DNA of 64,000 nucleotides from Buchnera aphidicola (Artemisaphis artemisicola). GTDB taxonomy: Bacteria > Pseudomonadota > Gammaproteobacteria > Enterobacterales > Enterobacteriaceae. The stretch spans positions 62,001-126,000 of the forward strand of contig NZ_CP034900.1 of NCBI RefSeq assembly GCF_005082365.1. Direction: 5' to 3'. Under the pieces are notes generated by a model. That model worked only from the letters and a program-made list of their open reading frames with translations, searched no databases and was not told where the DNA came from. Positions 11,535 to 21,402 of this stretch are shown here, one piece after another (the stretch's first letter is position 1; every line of letters begins with the position of its first letter). The translations under genes were made by a program, and so were the position numbers.

Positions 11535-11870
11535 TTAGATTTGTTGATTTATTACGTCTTGATAAGCAGCTATAACTTTATTTCTTATCTGAATTGCCAT
11601 TTCTAAAACAATAGAAGATTTTTGTAAATCTATTATCATGTCATGTAAATTAATTTCAGGATTATTTGACATAAACTTTTCAGTATTTTTTTTGGCACGA
11701 TTTTGATTTTCACTTATTTTTTTTAATGTTTTTTTTACACAATCTAAAAAGTAACCATCTTTTGTTTTAGTTTTCTTATTAACATTAATATCTATAATTA
11801 AATTTTTATTCGTATCAACATTTTTGTGATTAATATAAGGATTTTGATGATTGATATGATTAATAAACAT
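11535..11870 (-). CDS. fliE: Flagellar hook-basal body protein FliE
   Basis: Connects the MS ring to the rod and export gate. It has 111 residues against 104 in E. coli. The C-terminal part carries the family pattern (VLEMAIQIRNKVIAAYQDV), while the N-terminal half is Asn/Lys rich and drifted. An AAGGA ribosome-binding motif precedes the ATG. It is divergent from fliF as in E. coli, across 243 A/T-rich bases. Just ahead of fliF that spacer contains a 10-base palindrome, AGTTATAACT, of unknown meaning. Confidence 0.92.
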   Translation of the reverse strand: MFINHINHQNPYINHKNVDTNKNLIIDINVNKKTKTKDGYFLDCVKKTLKKISENQNRAKKNTEKFMSNNPEINLHDMIIDLQKSSIVLEMAIQIRNKVIAAYQDVINQQI

Positions 11871-12113
11871 AATTATTATCCTTAAAATACAGTGTGAATA
11901 ATTTTTATTTTTTTAAATTATAAAATATTATTACATAAAAATAAATATTTTATCAAAAATATTTTTTTTAATATATATTAATAATCATTATATATTAATA
12001 ATAATTTAAAAAAATAATTTAACAGGAAATTTTTTTATTCACATTATTTAGTAAAAAGCTACTTTTAACTATAACCAAATTAGTTATAACTAACTATCAA
12101 ATAGGAAAATTTC

Positions 12114-13844
12114 ATGAATTTTAGCGCTATAGAAGATTCAGTTTTAGAAGAGACAAAAAAATTCAATAATTTATTGCCTCGTTTTTTAAAGAATTCTCGT
12201 ATTTTAATTATTTTATTAATAGTAGCAGTTATTACCGCTGTATCTGTTTCTATATGGATTAAAAATCCTGAGTATGAAGTATTATATAATCATTTGTCGA
12301 ATGAAGATAGTAGCGCTGTTATTAATCAATTGAATCAAATGCAAATTCCTTATAAATTTACTGATATTTCAGGTCAAATATCAGTTCCAAAAAATAAAGT
12401 TTATGATATTCGATTAAAATTAGCAGAAAAAAATATTCCTCGAGGAGATGGAATTGGTTTTGAATTATTAGATAAAGCAAAATTTGGAGCTAGTCAATTT
12501 AATGAAGAAATTAATTATCACCGTGCTTTAGAAGGAGAATTAGCTAGAACTATACAAAGAATTAATGTTGTGAAAAGTGCTAGAATACATATAGCATTTC
12601 CTAAATCATCATTATTTTTAGAAGATAAAAAAAAATCTTCCGCTTCAGTTGTATTAGAACTTCAACCTGGAAGGTTCTTAAATTCAGATCAAATCAATGC
12701 AATATTACATTTAATTGCAAGTAGTATACCTAATCTTTCAGTAAAAAATATTACAATCGTAGATCAATTAGGAACGTTATTAAATCAACCCTCTTTAGGA
12801 TACAATCAAATTAATAATTCAAAATTTAAGTATGTTGAAGAAATTGAATCTCGTTATAGTAATAGAATAAAGAATATTTTAGAACCATTATTAGGCAAAG
12901 GAAATATTTACGCTCAAGTAACAGCACAAATAGATTTTAATGCTCAAGAAAAAACACAGGAAAAATATTCACCTAATACTAATCATAATAATCAGTCAAT
13001 ACGTTCACATCAAACAAGCGTTCATGATCAAATAGAACAAGAAAGCAAAAAAGTAATAATGCCTAATTCTTTATCTAATAGTGATTCTAATAATATTTAT
13101 TTTAATAAAAAATCCTTAAACAATAATCAATATAAAAATAATTTAAATTCTGTAAAAGATAAAGAAATATCTGTAAAAGATAAAGAAACAAAGAATAATA
13201 ATAACAATAATTCTTCAAGTTCTAATATTAATTATGATAATACTATTAATTATGAATTAAATCATAGCGTATCACATACTAAAATGAATATAGGAGAAAT
13301 TAAAAGATTATCAGCTGCAGTTATAGTGAATTTTATTAAAGATAAAAACGGAAAATATGTTCCTTTAAGTGCAGATAAAATAGAAAACATTAAAAATTTA
13401 ATACGTGAAGCTATGGGTTATTCTAAATCTCGAAGAGATAGCATTCATCTTGTTAATGAATCCTTTGCTCAATATAAAAATAATATGCCAGTTAAATTAA
13501 ATAATTTGAATACATTTAATTTATCAGAATGTTTGTTTACTTATTCTCCATGGTTTTTTTCTTTTTTACTTCTTTTAATTTTGTTAAAAAAATATATTTG
13601 TCCTTTTTCGAAAAATGATAATTGTAGAACTCAATCTATTAAAAATCAAAAAGAACGTATAGAAAAAAATATAGAAAAATATAATTTAGAAAAAAACAAC
13701 GATGTAGAACACAATATTACTCAAGTAAATGTTCAGAATAATGTAAATAAAGATAAATTAATTGATCAAATTTCTAATATATCTAATGAGAATCCACGTA
13801 CTATAGCGTTGATTATTCGTCAATGGATGAGTGATAAAATATGA
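12114..13844 (+). CDS. fliF: Flagellar MS-ring protein FliF
   Basis: Inner-membrane ring that houses the flagellar export gate and carries FliG. It has 576 residues (E. coli 552). The first transmembrane helix is at about 29-47, the ring-building motifs follow (residues 50-280), then a loop, and the second transmembrane helix is at about 475-493. The C-terminal FliG-binding tail (NPRTIALIIRQWMS) is well conserved. The loop at about 285-385 is an expanded, low-complexity Asn/Ser/Lys stretch with a near-duplicated SVKDKE unit. It overlaps fliG by four bases (ATGA). It is the first gene of the fliF-R cluster. Confidence 0.96.
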   Translation: MNFSAIEDSVLEETKKFNNLLPRFLKNSRILIILLIVAVITAVSVSIWIKNPEYEVLYNHLSNEDSSAVINQLNQMQIPYKFTDISGQISVPKNKVYDIRLKLAEKNIPRGDGIGFELLDKAKFGASQFNEEINYHRALEGELARTIQRINVVKSARIHIAFPKSSLFLEDKKKSSASVVLELQPGRFLNSDQINAILHLIASSIPNLSVKNITIVDQLGTLLNQPSLGYNQINNSKFKYVEEIESRYSNRIKNILEPLLGKGNIYAQVTAQIDFNAQEKTQEKYSPNTNHNNQSIRSHQTSVHDQIEQESKKVIMPNSLSNSDSNNIYFNKKSLNNNQYKNNLNSVKDKEISVKDKETKNNNNNNSSSSNINYDNTINYELNHSVSHTKMNIGEIKRLSAAVIVNFIKDKNGKYVPLSADKIENIKNLIREAMGYSKSRRDSIHLVNESFAQYKNNMPVKLNNLNTFNLSECLFTYSPWFFSFLLLLILLKKYICPFSKNDNCRTQSIKNQKERIEKNIEKYNLEKNNDVEHNITQVNVQNNVNKDKLIDQISNISNENPRTIALIIRQWMSDKI

Positions 13845-14836
13845 TTTTAAATGGTACTGAAAAAAGTGCATTATTATTAATGTCAATAGGAGCTGATCAA
13901 GCAGGAGAAATATTAAAAAATTTAACTCCTTTTGAAGTTCAAGAATTAATTGCTTCTATGGCAAATATTAAAATTGTTTCTACCAAAACGTTAAATAGCA
14001 TACTTTCTGAATGTTATACTCTTGCTATAAAGAACGATTTTTTTAATTGCAATGATAGTGATAATTATCTTATGAATGTATTAATTAAAGCATTAGGAGA
14101 AAAAAAAGGAAATTCTCTTTTTCAAGAAACGTTACAAATTCGTAATGCTAAAAATTCTATCGAAGCGCTTAATTACATAAAAGCTGAAAAACTAGCTTTT
14201 TTATTAAATAACGAACATCTTCAAATTATTGTTATAATACTCATATATTTAGATAAAAACCAATCATCTAAAGTCCTTTCATTTTTTGATGATAAAAAAC
14301 GTGCGCAAATTATCTTAAAAATTATAGAATTCAATGGAATTGAAGAATCTATTTTATTAGAATTAAATAGAGTCATTGAGAACTTGTTGCAACATAAAAA
14401 ATTTATTTTATCTGAGAAAGGAGGAATCAAAACTGCAGCTAGATTATTGAATTTAATGAAAATTCAACATGAAAAACAAACAATTATTAACATTAGAAAA
14501 ATTGATCAAAAAATTGCAGATAAAATTATTAAAGAAACATTTTTGTTTGAAAATTTAATAGATTTAGATGATAAGTATATTAAAATTTTAATTCAACATA
14601 TAGAACAAGAAAAATTATATATTGCATTGCAAAATACTAGCTTAGTTCTTAGAGAAAAATTTTTTAAAAATATGTCAGAAAACAAATTTAATCAATTATC
14701 TATAAGTTTAAACAAAAAATCTTATATTTCTAATCGTTCTATAAAAAATGAACAAAAGCTAATTTTACTTATGATTAAAAGTATTATAGACCATGGAGAT
14801 GTTTCATTAAAAAGCTTAAGAGAATATTATGATTAA
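13841..14836 (+). CDS. fliG: Flagellar C-ring protein FliG lacking torque residues
   Basis: In E. coli FliG links the MS ring to FliM and meets the stator. This protein has exactly the same length (331), and its last 98 residues align without a gap to my recollection of E. coli FliG. In that alignment all five charged residues required for torque are replaced: K264 to Q, R281 to N, D288 to I, D289 to S and R297 to S. The surrounding fold-defining stretches (LREKF, NMS, NEQK) are kept. The N-terminal FliF-binding part is conserved. It overlaps fliF by 4 and fliH by 8 bases. It is probably a structural ring component with no motor role. Confidence 0.95.
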   Translation: MILNGTEKSALLLMSIGADQAGEILKNLTPFEVQELIASMANIKIVSTKTLNSILSECYTLAIKNDFFNCNDSDNYLMNVLIKALGEKKGNSLFQETLQIRNAKNSIEALNYIKAEKLAFLLNNEHLQIIVIILIYLDKNQSSKVLSFFDDKKRAQIILKIIEFNGIEESILLELNRVIENLLQHKKFILSEKGGIKTAARLLNLMKIQHEKQTIINIRKIDQKIADKIIKETFLFENLIDLDDKYIKILIQHIEQEKLYIALQNTSLVLREKFFKNMSENKFNQLSISLNKKSYISNRSIKNEQKLILLMIKSIIDHGDVSLKSLREYYD

Positions 14837-15509
14837 TTCGATTTTAGAAAAAAATTGGATACATTGGTATCCAAAAAAAATTTTTTTAAATAAAGATAAA
14901 AACAATATAAAAACTATATATTATTCACATAAATTAAAACAAGAAGATTTTTTCACAAATACAGATATACTTAATAGAAAAAATGAAGAAAATATAAATA
15001 AAACGACTAAAAATCTAGAAAAAGATTTAAAAAAAACAGAATCCTATAAATTAGGATTTGAAAAAGGATGTTTATCTAATAAAGAAAAAAATCTTTTTTT
15101 AGAAAAAAAAATAAATAGTTTTCTTTTAGATTTTGAAAATTCTTTTTCTGCATTTGAAAATGCATTATCTTCTCGACTATTTAATATTATTTTAAAAGTT
15201 TCTTCTTATGTAATAGGAAAAAAAATTGATATTGATAAATCAATGTTATTAAATTATATAAAAAAAGTTATTGATCAAGATGGTGTTTTTTTAACAAAAC
15301 CGCAACTTATAGTTCATCCTGATAATAAAAATTTAATAGAAAAAATGTTAAAAAAATTTTTAAATTCTTATAAATGGACATTGTTATATGATAATAATGT
15401 AGATTTAAATAGTTTTAAGGTAAAATCAGAAAATGTTGATATAGATTCTACAGTTAATGCTAGATGGCAAGAATTATATCGTCTTATTTGTTTAAAAGAG
15501 GAATATTAA
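14829..15509 (+). CDS. fliH: Flagellar export apparatus stator FliH
   Basis: Cytoplasmic partner that docks the FliI ATPase to the C ring and export gate. It has 226 residues (E. coli 228). The C-terminal half, which binds FliI, is recognisable (about residues 95-226, ending NARWQELYRL). The N-terminal half is Lys/Asn rich and poorly conserved, as usual for this family. The start overlaps fliG and the stop overlaps the fliI ATG by one base, so translational coupling is likely. The position and C-terminus make the call. Confidence 0.9.
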   Translation: MINSILEKNWIHWYPKKIFLNKDKNNIKTIYYSHKLKQEDFFTNTDILNRKNEENINKTTKNLEKDLKKTESYKLGFEKGCLSNKEKNLFLEKKINSFLLDFENSFSAFENALSSRLFNIILKVSSYVIGKKIDIDKSMLLNYIKKVIDQDGVFLTKPQLIVHPDNKNLIEKMLKKFLNSYKWTLLYDNNVDLNSFKVKSENVDIDSTVNARWQELYRLICLKEEY

Positions 15510-16867
15510 TGCATTTAAGATTTTTAAAATTATTAAATAAATTTTCTTCTTTTGAAAAAAGCGTTGATAAGCTTCCAAATATTATTAATCATGGTCGTCT
15601 TGTGGGCATTAATGGTTTAATTTTAGAAGTTATAGGGTTACAAATTCCTATTGGTACCCAATGTTATATTGAACGAATAATAGATAAGAAATATATTCAT
15701 GCTGAAGTTGTAGGATTTTTAGAAAAAAAGACTTTATTATTATCTTCAGAAGAAATTTATGGTGTGATTCCAGGTGCTCGTGTTTTTTTAAAAATAAGTG
15801 ATAATACTACGAATTCTATTATAAAAAAAATGCCATTAGGAATGAAATTATTAGGAAGAGTATTAGATGGTAGAGGAGAACCATTAGATGGATTGCCTCA
15901 ATTAGATTCTAAATATTACACTATTATTAAAAATAATAAGATTAATCCTTGGAATAGAAAACCAATCACTGAAGTATTAGATACTGGTATACGTTCTATC
16001 AATGGATTGCTAACGATTGGAAGAGGTCAAAAAATAGGAATTTTTTCTACTTCTGGACTCGGAAAAAGTGTTTTGCTTGGCATGATGGCAAAATATACGA
16101 AAGCCGATATTATTATAATTGCGCTAATTGGAGAAAGAGGTCGCGAAGTAAAAAATTTTATAGAAAAAATACTTGGTAAACAAGGATTATCTCGATCAGT
16201 AGTCATTGCAGCTCCTGTTGACGTATCTCCTTTATTAAGAATACAAGCAGCATCTTATGCAACTAGTATAGCGGAGTATTTTTCTAAAAAAAATAAACAT
16301 GTATTATTAATTATGGACTCTTTGACTCGTTATGCTATGGCAGAAAGAGAAATATCATTATCTTTAGGAGAATTACCAATCACCAAAGGTTACGCAGCTT
16401 CTATATTTTCAAAAATTTCAAATTTGATAGAACGAGTAGGGATTAGTGATGAATATAAAGGATCTATTACTGCATTTTATACTGTTTTAACAGAAGATGA
16501 AGATGAACAAGATCCAGTTTCGTATCTTGCTCGTTCTGTATTGGATGGACATATTATATTGTCTCGTTATTATGCTGATTTAGGTCATTATCCTGCAATT
16601 GATATTGAATCTTCTATTAGTCGTGTTATGCCTGATATTATTAGTTTAAAACACAACCATCAAGCTTCTTATTTTAAAAAGATAGTCTCTTCTTATCATA
16701 GAAATAAAGATTTAATAAATGTAGGAGCTTATATTAGTGGTTCAGATGTAGTTTTAGATCATGCTATTAAAATTTGGCCAAAAATAGAGAAATTTTTACA
16801 GCAAGAGATATCAGAACAAAGCGATTTTCATATTTCTTATGAACGATTAAAAGAAATATTTCTTTAG
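15509..16867 (+). CDS. fliI: Flagellum-specific export ATPase FliI
   Basis: Hexameric ATPase of the flagellar type III export system, homologous to F1-beta. The 452 residues match E. coli (457). The P-loop reads STSGLGKS at about residues 178-185, with the Walker B LLIMDSLTRYA and the type III ATPase block GSITAFYTVL. I set the start at the ATG at 15509, preceded by GAGG with a 7-base gap; an earlier in-frame start at 15464 would overlap fliH by 46 bases without support. It is the best-conserved protein of the cluster, which fits an export function that is still under selection. Confidence 0.96.
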   Translation: MHLRFLKLLNKFSSFEKSVDKLPNIINHGRLVGINGLILEVIGLQIPIGTQCYIERIIDKKYIHAEVVGFLEKKTLLLSSEEIYGVIPGARVFLKISDNTTNSIIKKMPLGMKLLGRVLDGRGEPLDGLPQLDSKYYTIIKNNKINPWNRKPITEVLDTGIRSINGLLTIGRGQKIGIFSTSGLGKSVLLGMMAKYTKADIIIIALIGERGREVKNFIEKILGKQGLSRSVVIAAPVDVSPLLRIQAASYATSIAEYFSKKNKHVLLIMDSLTRYAMAEREISLSLGELPITKGYAASIFSKISNLIERVGISDEYKGSITAFYTVLTEDEDEQDPVSYLARSVLDGHIILSRYYADLGHYPAIDIESSISRVMPDIISLKHNHQASYFKKIVSSYHRNKDLINVGAYISGSDVVLDHAIKIWPKIEKFLQQEISEQSDFHISYERLKEIFL

Positions 16868-16897
16868 TATTTTCATGCTATTGGATAAATTATAATA

Positions 16898-17344
16898 ATG
16901 AAATATAAAAAGAACGTATTTTCTATTTTAAAAAAAATACAAACACAAAAAATAGAAAAAAAAATCATCGATATTAAAAATCTTTATATGAAAAGAGAAC
17001 AATATAACGAACAACAAAATTTATTAAATAAATATAAAGAAGAATATATGTTTAATATGAATAATAATTTAATTTCCGGCATGTATGTATATAAGTGGAA
17101 TAATTATAATAACTTTATTTTAAAATTAAATTTAAATATTAAAAGAAACATAAATTTAATACAAAAAAATGAAAAAAAAATTCAAGAAAACTTAAATAGT
17201 TGGTTTCTTAATAAAAAAAAATTAAAAACTTGGGAGTATTTGTATAATATATGCAATAAAAAAATGTTAAAAATAAAAAAAATCAAAGAGCATACATTGT
17301 ATGATAATTATTTTCAATTAAAATTTTTTAAAAAAGGAAGTTGA
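16898..17344 (+). CDS. fliJ: Flagellar export protein FliJ
   Basis: Predicted FliJ: a 148-residue, highly charged helical protein (E. coli 147), very rich in Lys and Asn, of the kind that forms the coiled-coil stalk in the FliI hexamer. Sequence identity is low and the call rests on length, coiled-coil character and position between fliI and fliK. It starts 30 bases after fliI. Confidence 0.8.
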   Translation: MKYKKNVFSILKKIQTQKIEKKIIDIKNLYMKREQYNEQQNLLNKYKEEYMFNMNNNLISGMYVYKWNNYNNFILKLNLNIKRNINLIQKNEKKIQENLNSWFLNKKKLKTWEYLYNICNKKMLKIKKIKEHTLYDNYFQLKFFKKGS

Positions 17345-17349
17345 TTACA

Positions 17350-18516
17350 ATGTTAGATATAATTTATAGTATATCACTAGATAAACAAGACTTATCTAAT
17401 AAGAATGATAATCTTATTTATTCAACAGATTTATCTCAATCAATTTTTAATCAATTAAATAAATTTTTAATCAGACAAGAAAGAGAATTTGACAATGTTT
17501 TAACAGATAAAAAAAAAGATGATCAAAGTAGTATTATTGCCAATAATTTTGTAATTAGTAACTTATTAAATATTGTGAATCAAAAAGAAAGTATATCTTT
17601 AAAATCTCAAGATAATTGCATTAGTTCTGATGCTAAAAAAGATAATACGTCAGAAAAAAAAATAGATAAACACTACAATGGTAATTATGTAAAAGACTTT
17701 AATATTCCTAAAAAAACAGAAAAAAATTTAGAAGAATACAGGATTTCAGAAAACGAGTCATTATGTAATAAATTGCATGAAAATAAATATACATTACTTC
17801 AGATTAATCCACTAAAGAATTTCAACCAAACACATAATCTTTATTTAAAAAAACTAAATAATGAATTTTTTCAAAAAAATAAGAATTTTTTTTATGAAGA
17901 TAGAAAAAACATAAAATTTTTAAAAAATGAAAAAAATTTTTACTATCTTGAAAATATTAAAAATCAAAAAAATACTTTTCTTTCTTCTAAAAATAAAAAC
18001 CCAATAGAAATTTTTATTAATCAGAAATTTTTATCAAAAGAATTTGATAAAAAAGAAAAAGAAGATATTAAATCATTTAAATTACCGTTATTTTTAAGTA
18101 ACGAAAAAAAAATAATTAAGTTGAATAAATTAATTAGTCAAAAAATACTTTTTTCTATTGCAAATAAAAATAATAAAGCAGAAATTCATTTAAAACCAGA
18201 ATTTTTAGGTACTATTCATATTAATATTAATATAAAAAATAACAATCAAGCAATGTTAAATTTTATTTCTTATAGTAATGAAGTAAGAACTTTTCTAGAT
18301 AATCATATGTCTTTTTTACGTGATGCATTAAAGAAAAAGGGTATTAAATTAAAAAAATTTAATATTTATAGTTCTTTTAAAAATAAAAATTTAATCAATC
18401 ATAAAAAATTTTTATATAACAATATTTTTGATACATATAAATTAAGAAGTAATTCAAATAAATATAAAAACAATTTAGAAGAAATAAAATACAAATCAAT
18501 TGATATATACGTTTAA
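17350..18516 (+). CDS. fliK: Flagellar hook-length control protein FliK
   Basis: In E. coli FliK measures the hook and switches export specificity. This copy has 388 residues (E. coli 375). The first two thirds are Lys/Asn-rich and low in conservation. The C-terminal Flg_hook domain is recognisable at about 280-350 (HLKPEFLGTIHI, then SFLRDALKKKGIKLKKF). I chose the ATG at 17350 because AAGGAAG lies 9-10 bases upstream; a TTG at 17341 would overlap that motif. The gene expected next in E. coli, fliL, is absent: only 111 bases separate fliK from fliM. Confidence 0.88.
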   Translation: MLDIIYSISLDKQDLSNKNDNLIYSTDLSQSIFNQLNKFLIRQEREFDNVLTDKKKDDQSSIIANNFVISNLLNIVNQKESISLKSQDNCISSDAKKDNTSEKKIDKHYNGNYVKDFNIPKKTEKNLEEYRISENESLCNKLHENKYTLLQINPLKNFNQTHNLYLKKLNNEFFQKNKNFFYEDRKNIKFLKNEKNFYYLENIKNQKNTFLSSKNKNPIEIFINQKFLSKEFDKKEKEDIKSFKLPLFLSNEKKIIKLNKLISQKILFSIANKNNKAEIHLKPEFLGTIHININIKNNNQAMLNFISYSNEVRTFLDNHMSFLRDALKKKGIKLKKFNIYSSFKNKNLINHKKFLYNNIFDTYKLRSNSNKYKNNLEEIKYKSIDIYV

Positions 18517-18627
18517 AAAAACACATAAAATATATTTTTGATACATAAATTAAATTAATTATATTGCTTAATAATAAGAGTATTTGATAAATTATCTTCT
18601 AATAACTTTTGCCTGAGAGGTATATAA

Positions 18628-19557
18628 ATGGCGGAAAGTAGTAATTTTCATAATAAAATTAAAAAAATATATCAAAGGGAAAAAGAAATATATAATTTTT
18701 TAAAAGAAGATCAAATTCAAATGTTAGAAGATATCAATTTTAATTTTATTGAAAAATTCATAATAGATTTTTCTAATTTTATTAAAAATAGTGTAGAATT
18801 AGTGTCTTTTAACATTCAAGTAAGATCCTATAATTTTAATAAAGATAGTATACAAAACTTTAAATATTATAATACAATAGATATTTCTCCTTATAAAAAT
18901 CAATCTTTTATAGTTTTTTCTTGTAATTTTTTATCTGTTATAATAGATATTTTGTTTGGAGGTCAAGGTTGTTCAAAAAATAATTTTCATAAAAAAATTG
19001 ATATAACTTCTACTGAAGTTATTATCAATAATAAAATTAATGAAATTATAATAAATATTTTGTCTCATGTTTATAAAAAACATTTTTCTTCTGAAGTAAA
19101 ATTTACTAATACCAAAATAATTAACCATTTGAAAGATTCAAATTTTGATTCTAATAAAATATTTTTAATTAACTATTTTAAGTTTAATATTAATCATGTA
19201 CGAGTTTCTTTTAGAATTTTAATGCCATTCCTAATATTTAAAAAAATTAATAATAAAAAAATTTCTTTAAATATAAATAAAACACGACAAATAACTTTAA
19301 ATGATATACGTAATGTTACATTAAATATAATTTTTAAAATTAATAAAATTTCTATATCTTGTGAGAAATTTTATAGTTTATCAGTTGGAGATATTTTGTC
19401 TATACAAAATCCTAACAACATTACAGGATATATAAATAATGTTCCTATATTGACTGGTAAATATAGAAGATTTCACGAGCAATCTATTTTTTTTATAGAA
19501 GAATTTATTGATTCTCATTTAGAATGTAATATCAATAAGGATGAATCTCATGAATAA
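18628..19557 (+). CDS. fliM: Flagellar C-ring protein FliM lacking the CheY-binding peptide
   Basis: C-ring component. It has 309 residues against 334 in E. coli. The middle domain keeps the FliG-binding LFGGQG motif (near residues 110-117), and the C-terminal SpoA-type domain is collinear with E. coli. The N-terminal peptide that binds phospho-CheY (LSQAEIDALLN in E. coli) is missing; the protein begins [13 protein letters not shown] and goes straight to the helix before the middle domain. A switch function is therefore unlikely. It overlaps fliN by eight bases. Confidence 0.92.
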   Translation: MAESSNFHNKIKKIYQREKEIYNFLKEDQIQMLEDINFNFIEKFIIDFSNFIKNSVELVSFNIQVRSYNFNKDSIQNFKYYNTIDISPYKNQSFIVFSCNFLSVIIDILFGGQGCSKNNFHKKIDITSTEVIINNKINEIIINILSHVYKKHFSSEVKFTNTKIINHLKDSNFDSNKIFLINYFKFNINHVRVSFRILMPFLIFKKINNKKISLNINKTRQITLNDIRNVTLNIIFKINKISISCEKFYSLSVGDILSIQNPNNITGYINNVPILTGKYRRFHEQSIFFIEEFIDSHLECNINKDESHE

Positions 19558-19927
19558 TATAGAATCAAATTTTGAAAAAATAATACCGAATAATCAAGAT
19601 ACTGATGAAAATTTATTTTCCAAAAAAAGCGAAAATAAAAATAATTTTAAAAATACTCAAAAAATTGTCGATAATAAAAAAATTATATTAGATACCATTG
19701 TTGATTTAAGTGTAGAATTAGGAAGATCAAAAATAAAAATTAAAGATTTTCTTAGTCTTTCAAAAGGAAGTATGTTAATTTTAGATAAATTAATAAAAGA
19801 ACCTTTAGATATTTTTATTAATGGTCATTTAATTGCATCTGGTGAAATTGTAGTTTTAGAAGAAAAATATGGACTTCGCATTACGCGTATTAAAAATTCT
19901 TTAGAAACTATTAACATTTCATCTTGA
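19550..19927 (+). CDS. fliN: Flagellar C-ring protein FliN
   Basis: C-ring base protein that also docks FliH for export. It has 125 residues (E. coli 137), with a variable Asn-rich N-terminus and a conserved SpoA domain at about 47-120 ([18 protein letters not shown], later [15 protein letters not shown]). I chose the ATG at 19550 because AAGG lies nine bases upstream; an ATG at 19541 would abut that motif. It overlaps fliM by eight bases. Confidence 0.94.
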   Translation: MNNIESNFEKIIPNNQDTDENLFSKKSENKNNFKNTQKIVDNKKIILDTIVDLSVELGRSKIKIKDFLSLSKGSMLILDKLIKEPLDIFINGHLIASGEIVVLEEKYGLRITRIKNSLETINISS

Positions 19928-19937
19928 ATTGAAAATT

Positions 19938-21065
19938 ATGAAAAATAATGAATTTTTTCTATCAATATCAAATAATTTTCAGACTATATTCAATAATGAA
20001 AAATTTTTTCAAATAGTCATTTCATTATCTCAAATAATATTATTAATATTTATTTTTATATGGATTTTAAAAAAAATTTCTGCTTTTAAAATTAATAATA
20101 CGACATCTTGTATGAAAATTATAGATAAATTATCTGTTGGATCAAATGAATCAGTTATTCTTATAGAAGTAGAAAAAGTAAAATTAGTATTAGGCGTTAC
20201 TACAAAAAATATTACTTGCTTACATATATTACCATCTATTTTAAAAAATAAACCAATAAGTAAAATAGACAATAATTTATTCAAAAAAAATTTTTTTAAA
20301 AATTTTTTTAAAATATTCTGGAAAAAAAAAATGTTTTATCGAATTATTCCATTTTTATTTCTATTATTCTTTTGTCCAACAGTTCGTGCCGAATTGCCTG
20401 GTATAACAAGTCATATTTTAGATGATGGAGGACAAACTTGGTCCGTACCGGTACAAACACTAGTTTTTTTAACATCATTAACTTTTCTTCCTGCATTTCT
20501 TTTAATGATGACTAGTTTTACAAGAATTGTTATTGTTTTTGGTTTACTAAGGAATGCATTAGGAACACCATATGCACCTTCAAATCAAATATTGCTAGGA
20601 TTAGCTTTATTTTTAACTTTTTTTATTATGTCTCCAACATTTGATAAAATTTATAAAGATGCTTATATACCATTTAGTGAAGAAAAAATAAACATGGAAG
20701 ACGCTATTATAAAAGGTTCATTACCTTTAAAAAAATTCATGATTAATCAAACACGTATAACTGATTTAGAATTATTTTCAAAATTAGCACATGTTTCGTT
20801 TTATCAAAATAAAAATGAAATACCTATGAGAATTTTATTACCATCTTTTATCACTAGTGAATTAAAAACTGCTTTTCAAATTGGATTTACAATTTTTATA
20901 CCTTTTTTAATTATTGATTTGGTTGTAGCTAGTGTATTAATGGCTCTCGGGATGATGATGGTGCCACCTTCAACCATTTCTTTGCCTTTTAAATTAATGT
21001 TATTTGTATTAGTAGATGGATGGCAACTATTGATTGCTTCATTAGCACAAAGTTTTAATACATAA
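19938..21065 (+). CDS. fliP: FliO-FliP in one reading frame (flagellar export gate)
   Basis: One uninterrupted frame encodes FliO followed by FliP. Residues 1-125 resemble FliO: one transmembrane helix at about 23-45, then a cytoplasmic [23 protein letters not shown] stretch (quoted in part) like E. coli FliO. Residues 132-375 are a complete FliP, including its signal peptide (MFYRIIPF to VRA, then ELPG), the [10 protein letters not shown] block and the C-terminal [14 protein letters not shown] core. The FliP start is still an ATG (20331), with GGA eight bases upstream and ten A residues just before it. Two proteins could thus arise by internal initiation, signal-peptidase cleavage or slippage at the A run. 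The upstream start is the ATG at 19938; a TTG at 19929 is less likely. Confidence 0.9.
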   Translation: MKNNEFFLSISNNFQTIFNNEKFFQIVISLSQIILLIFIFIWILKKISAFKINNTTSCMKIIDKLSVGSNESVILIEVEKVKLVLGVTTKNITCLHILPSILKNKPISKIDNNLFKKNFFKNFFKIFWKKKMFYRIIPFLFLLFFCPTVRAELPGITSHILDDGGQTWSVPVQTLVFLTSLTFLPAFLLMMTSFTRIVIVFGLLRNALGTPYAPSNQILLGLALFLTFFIMSPTFDKIYKDAYIPFSEEKINMEDAIIKGSLPLKKFMINQTRITDLELFSKLAHVSFYQNKNEIPMRILLPSFITSELKTAFQIGFTIFIPFLIIDLVVASVLMALGMMMVPPSTISLPFKLMLFVLVDGWQLLIASLAQSFNT

Positions 21066-21132
21066 TTTCTTTATTAATATTTTTGTATTATAAAAAATTT
21101 TAAATTAATTTTAAAAATGGAAATGTTTATTT

Positions 21133-21402
21133 ATGACATCTGAATATATAATGCAATTGTTTCATGATGCTATGAAAATTACATTAATGCTTGCATCACC
21201 ATTGTTATTGGCAATTTTATTTAGTGGTTTAATTATTAGTATTTTACAAGCTGCTACACAAATTAATGAACAAACTTTATCTTTTATTCCTAAAATTATT
21301 TCTATTTTAGGCGTTATTGCAATATTTGGACCTTGGATGTTGAATATTATGCTAGATTATATGCGTAATTTATTTAACAACATACCATTGATTATTAAAT
21401 AA
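21133..21402 (+). CDS. fliQ: Flagellar export gate protein FliQ
   Basis: Small two-helix membrane protein of the export gate. It has 89 residues, the same as E. coli, with hydrophobic helices at about 16-38 and 50-72 and the family pattern ISILQAATQINEQTLSFIPK between them. It follows fliP by 67 bases and its stop overlaps the fliR ATG by one base. Confidence 0.95.
   Translation: MTSEYIMQLFHDAMKITLMLASPLLLAILFSGLIISILQAATQINEQTLSFIPKIISILGVIAIFGPWMLNIMLDYMRNLFNNIPLIIK

Noticed and set aside
20030-20284. Minus-strand frame opposite the FliO part
   Set aside because: Antisense shadow, mostly hydrophobic by A/T bias, no start signal.
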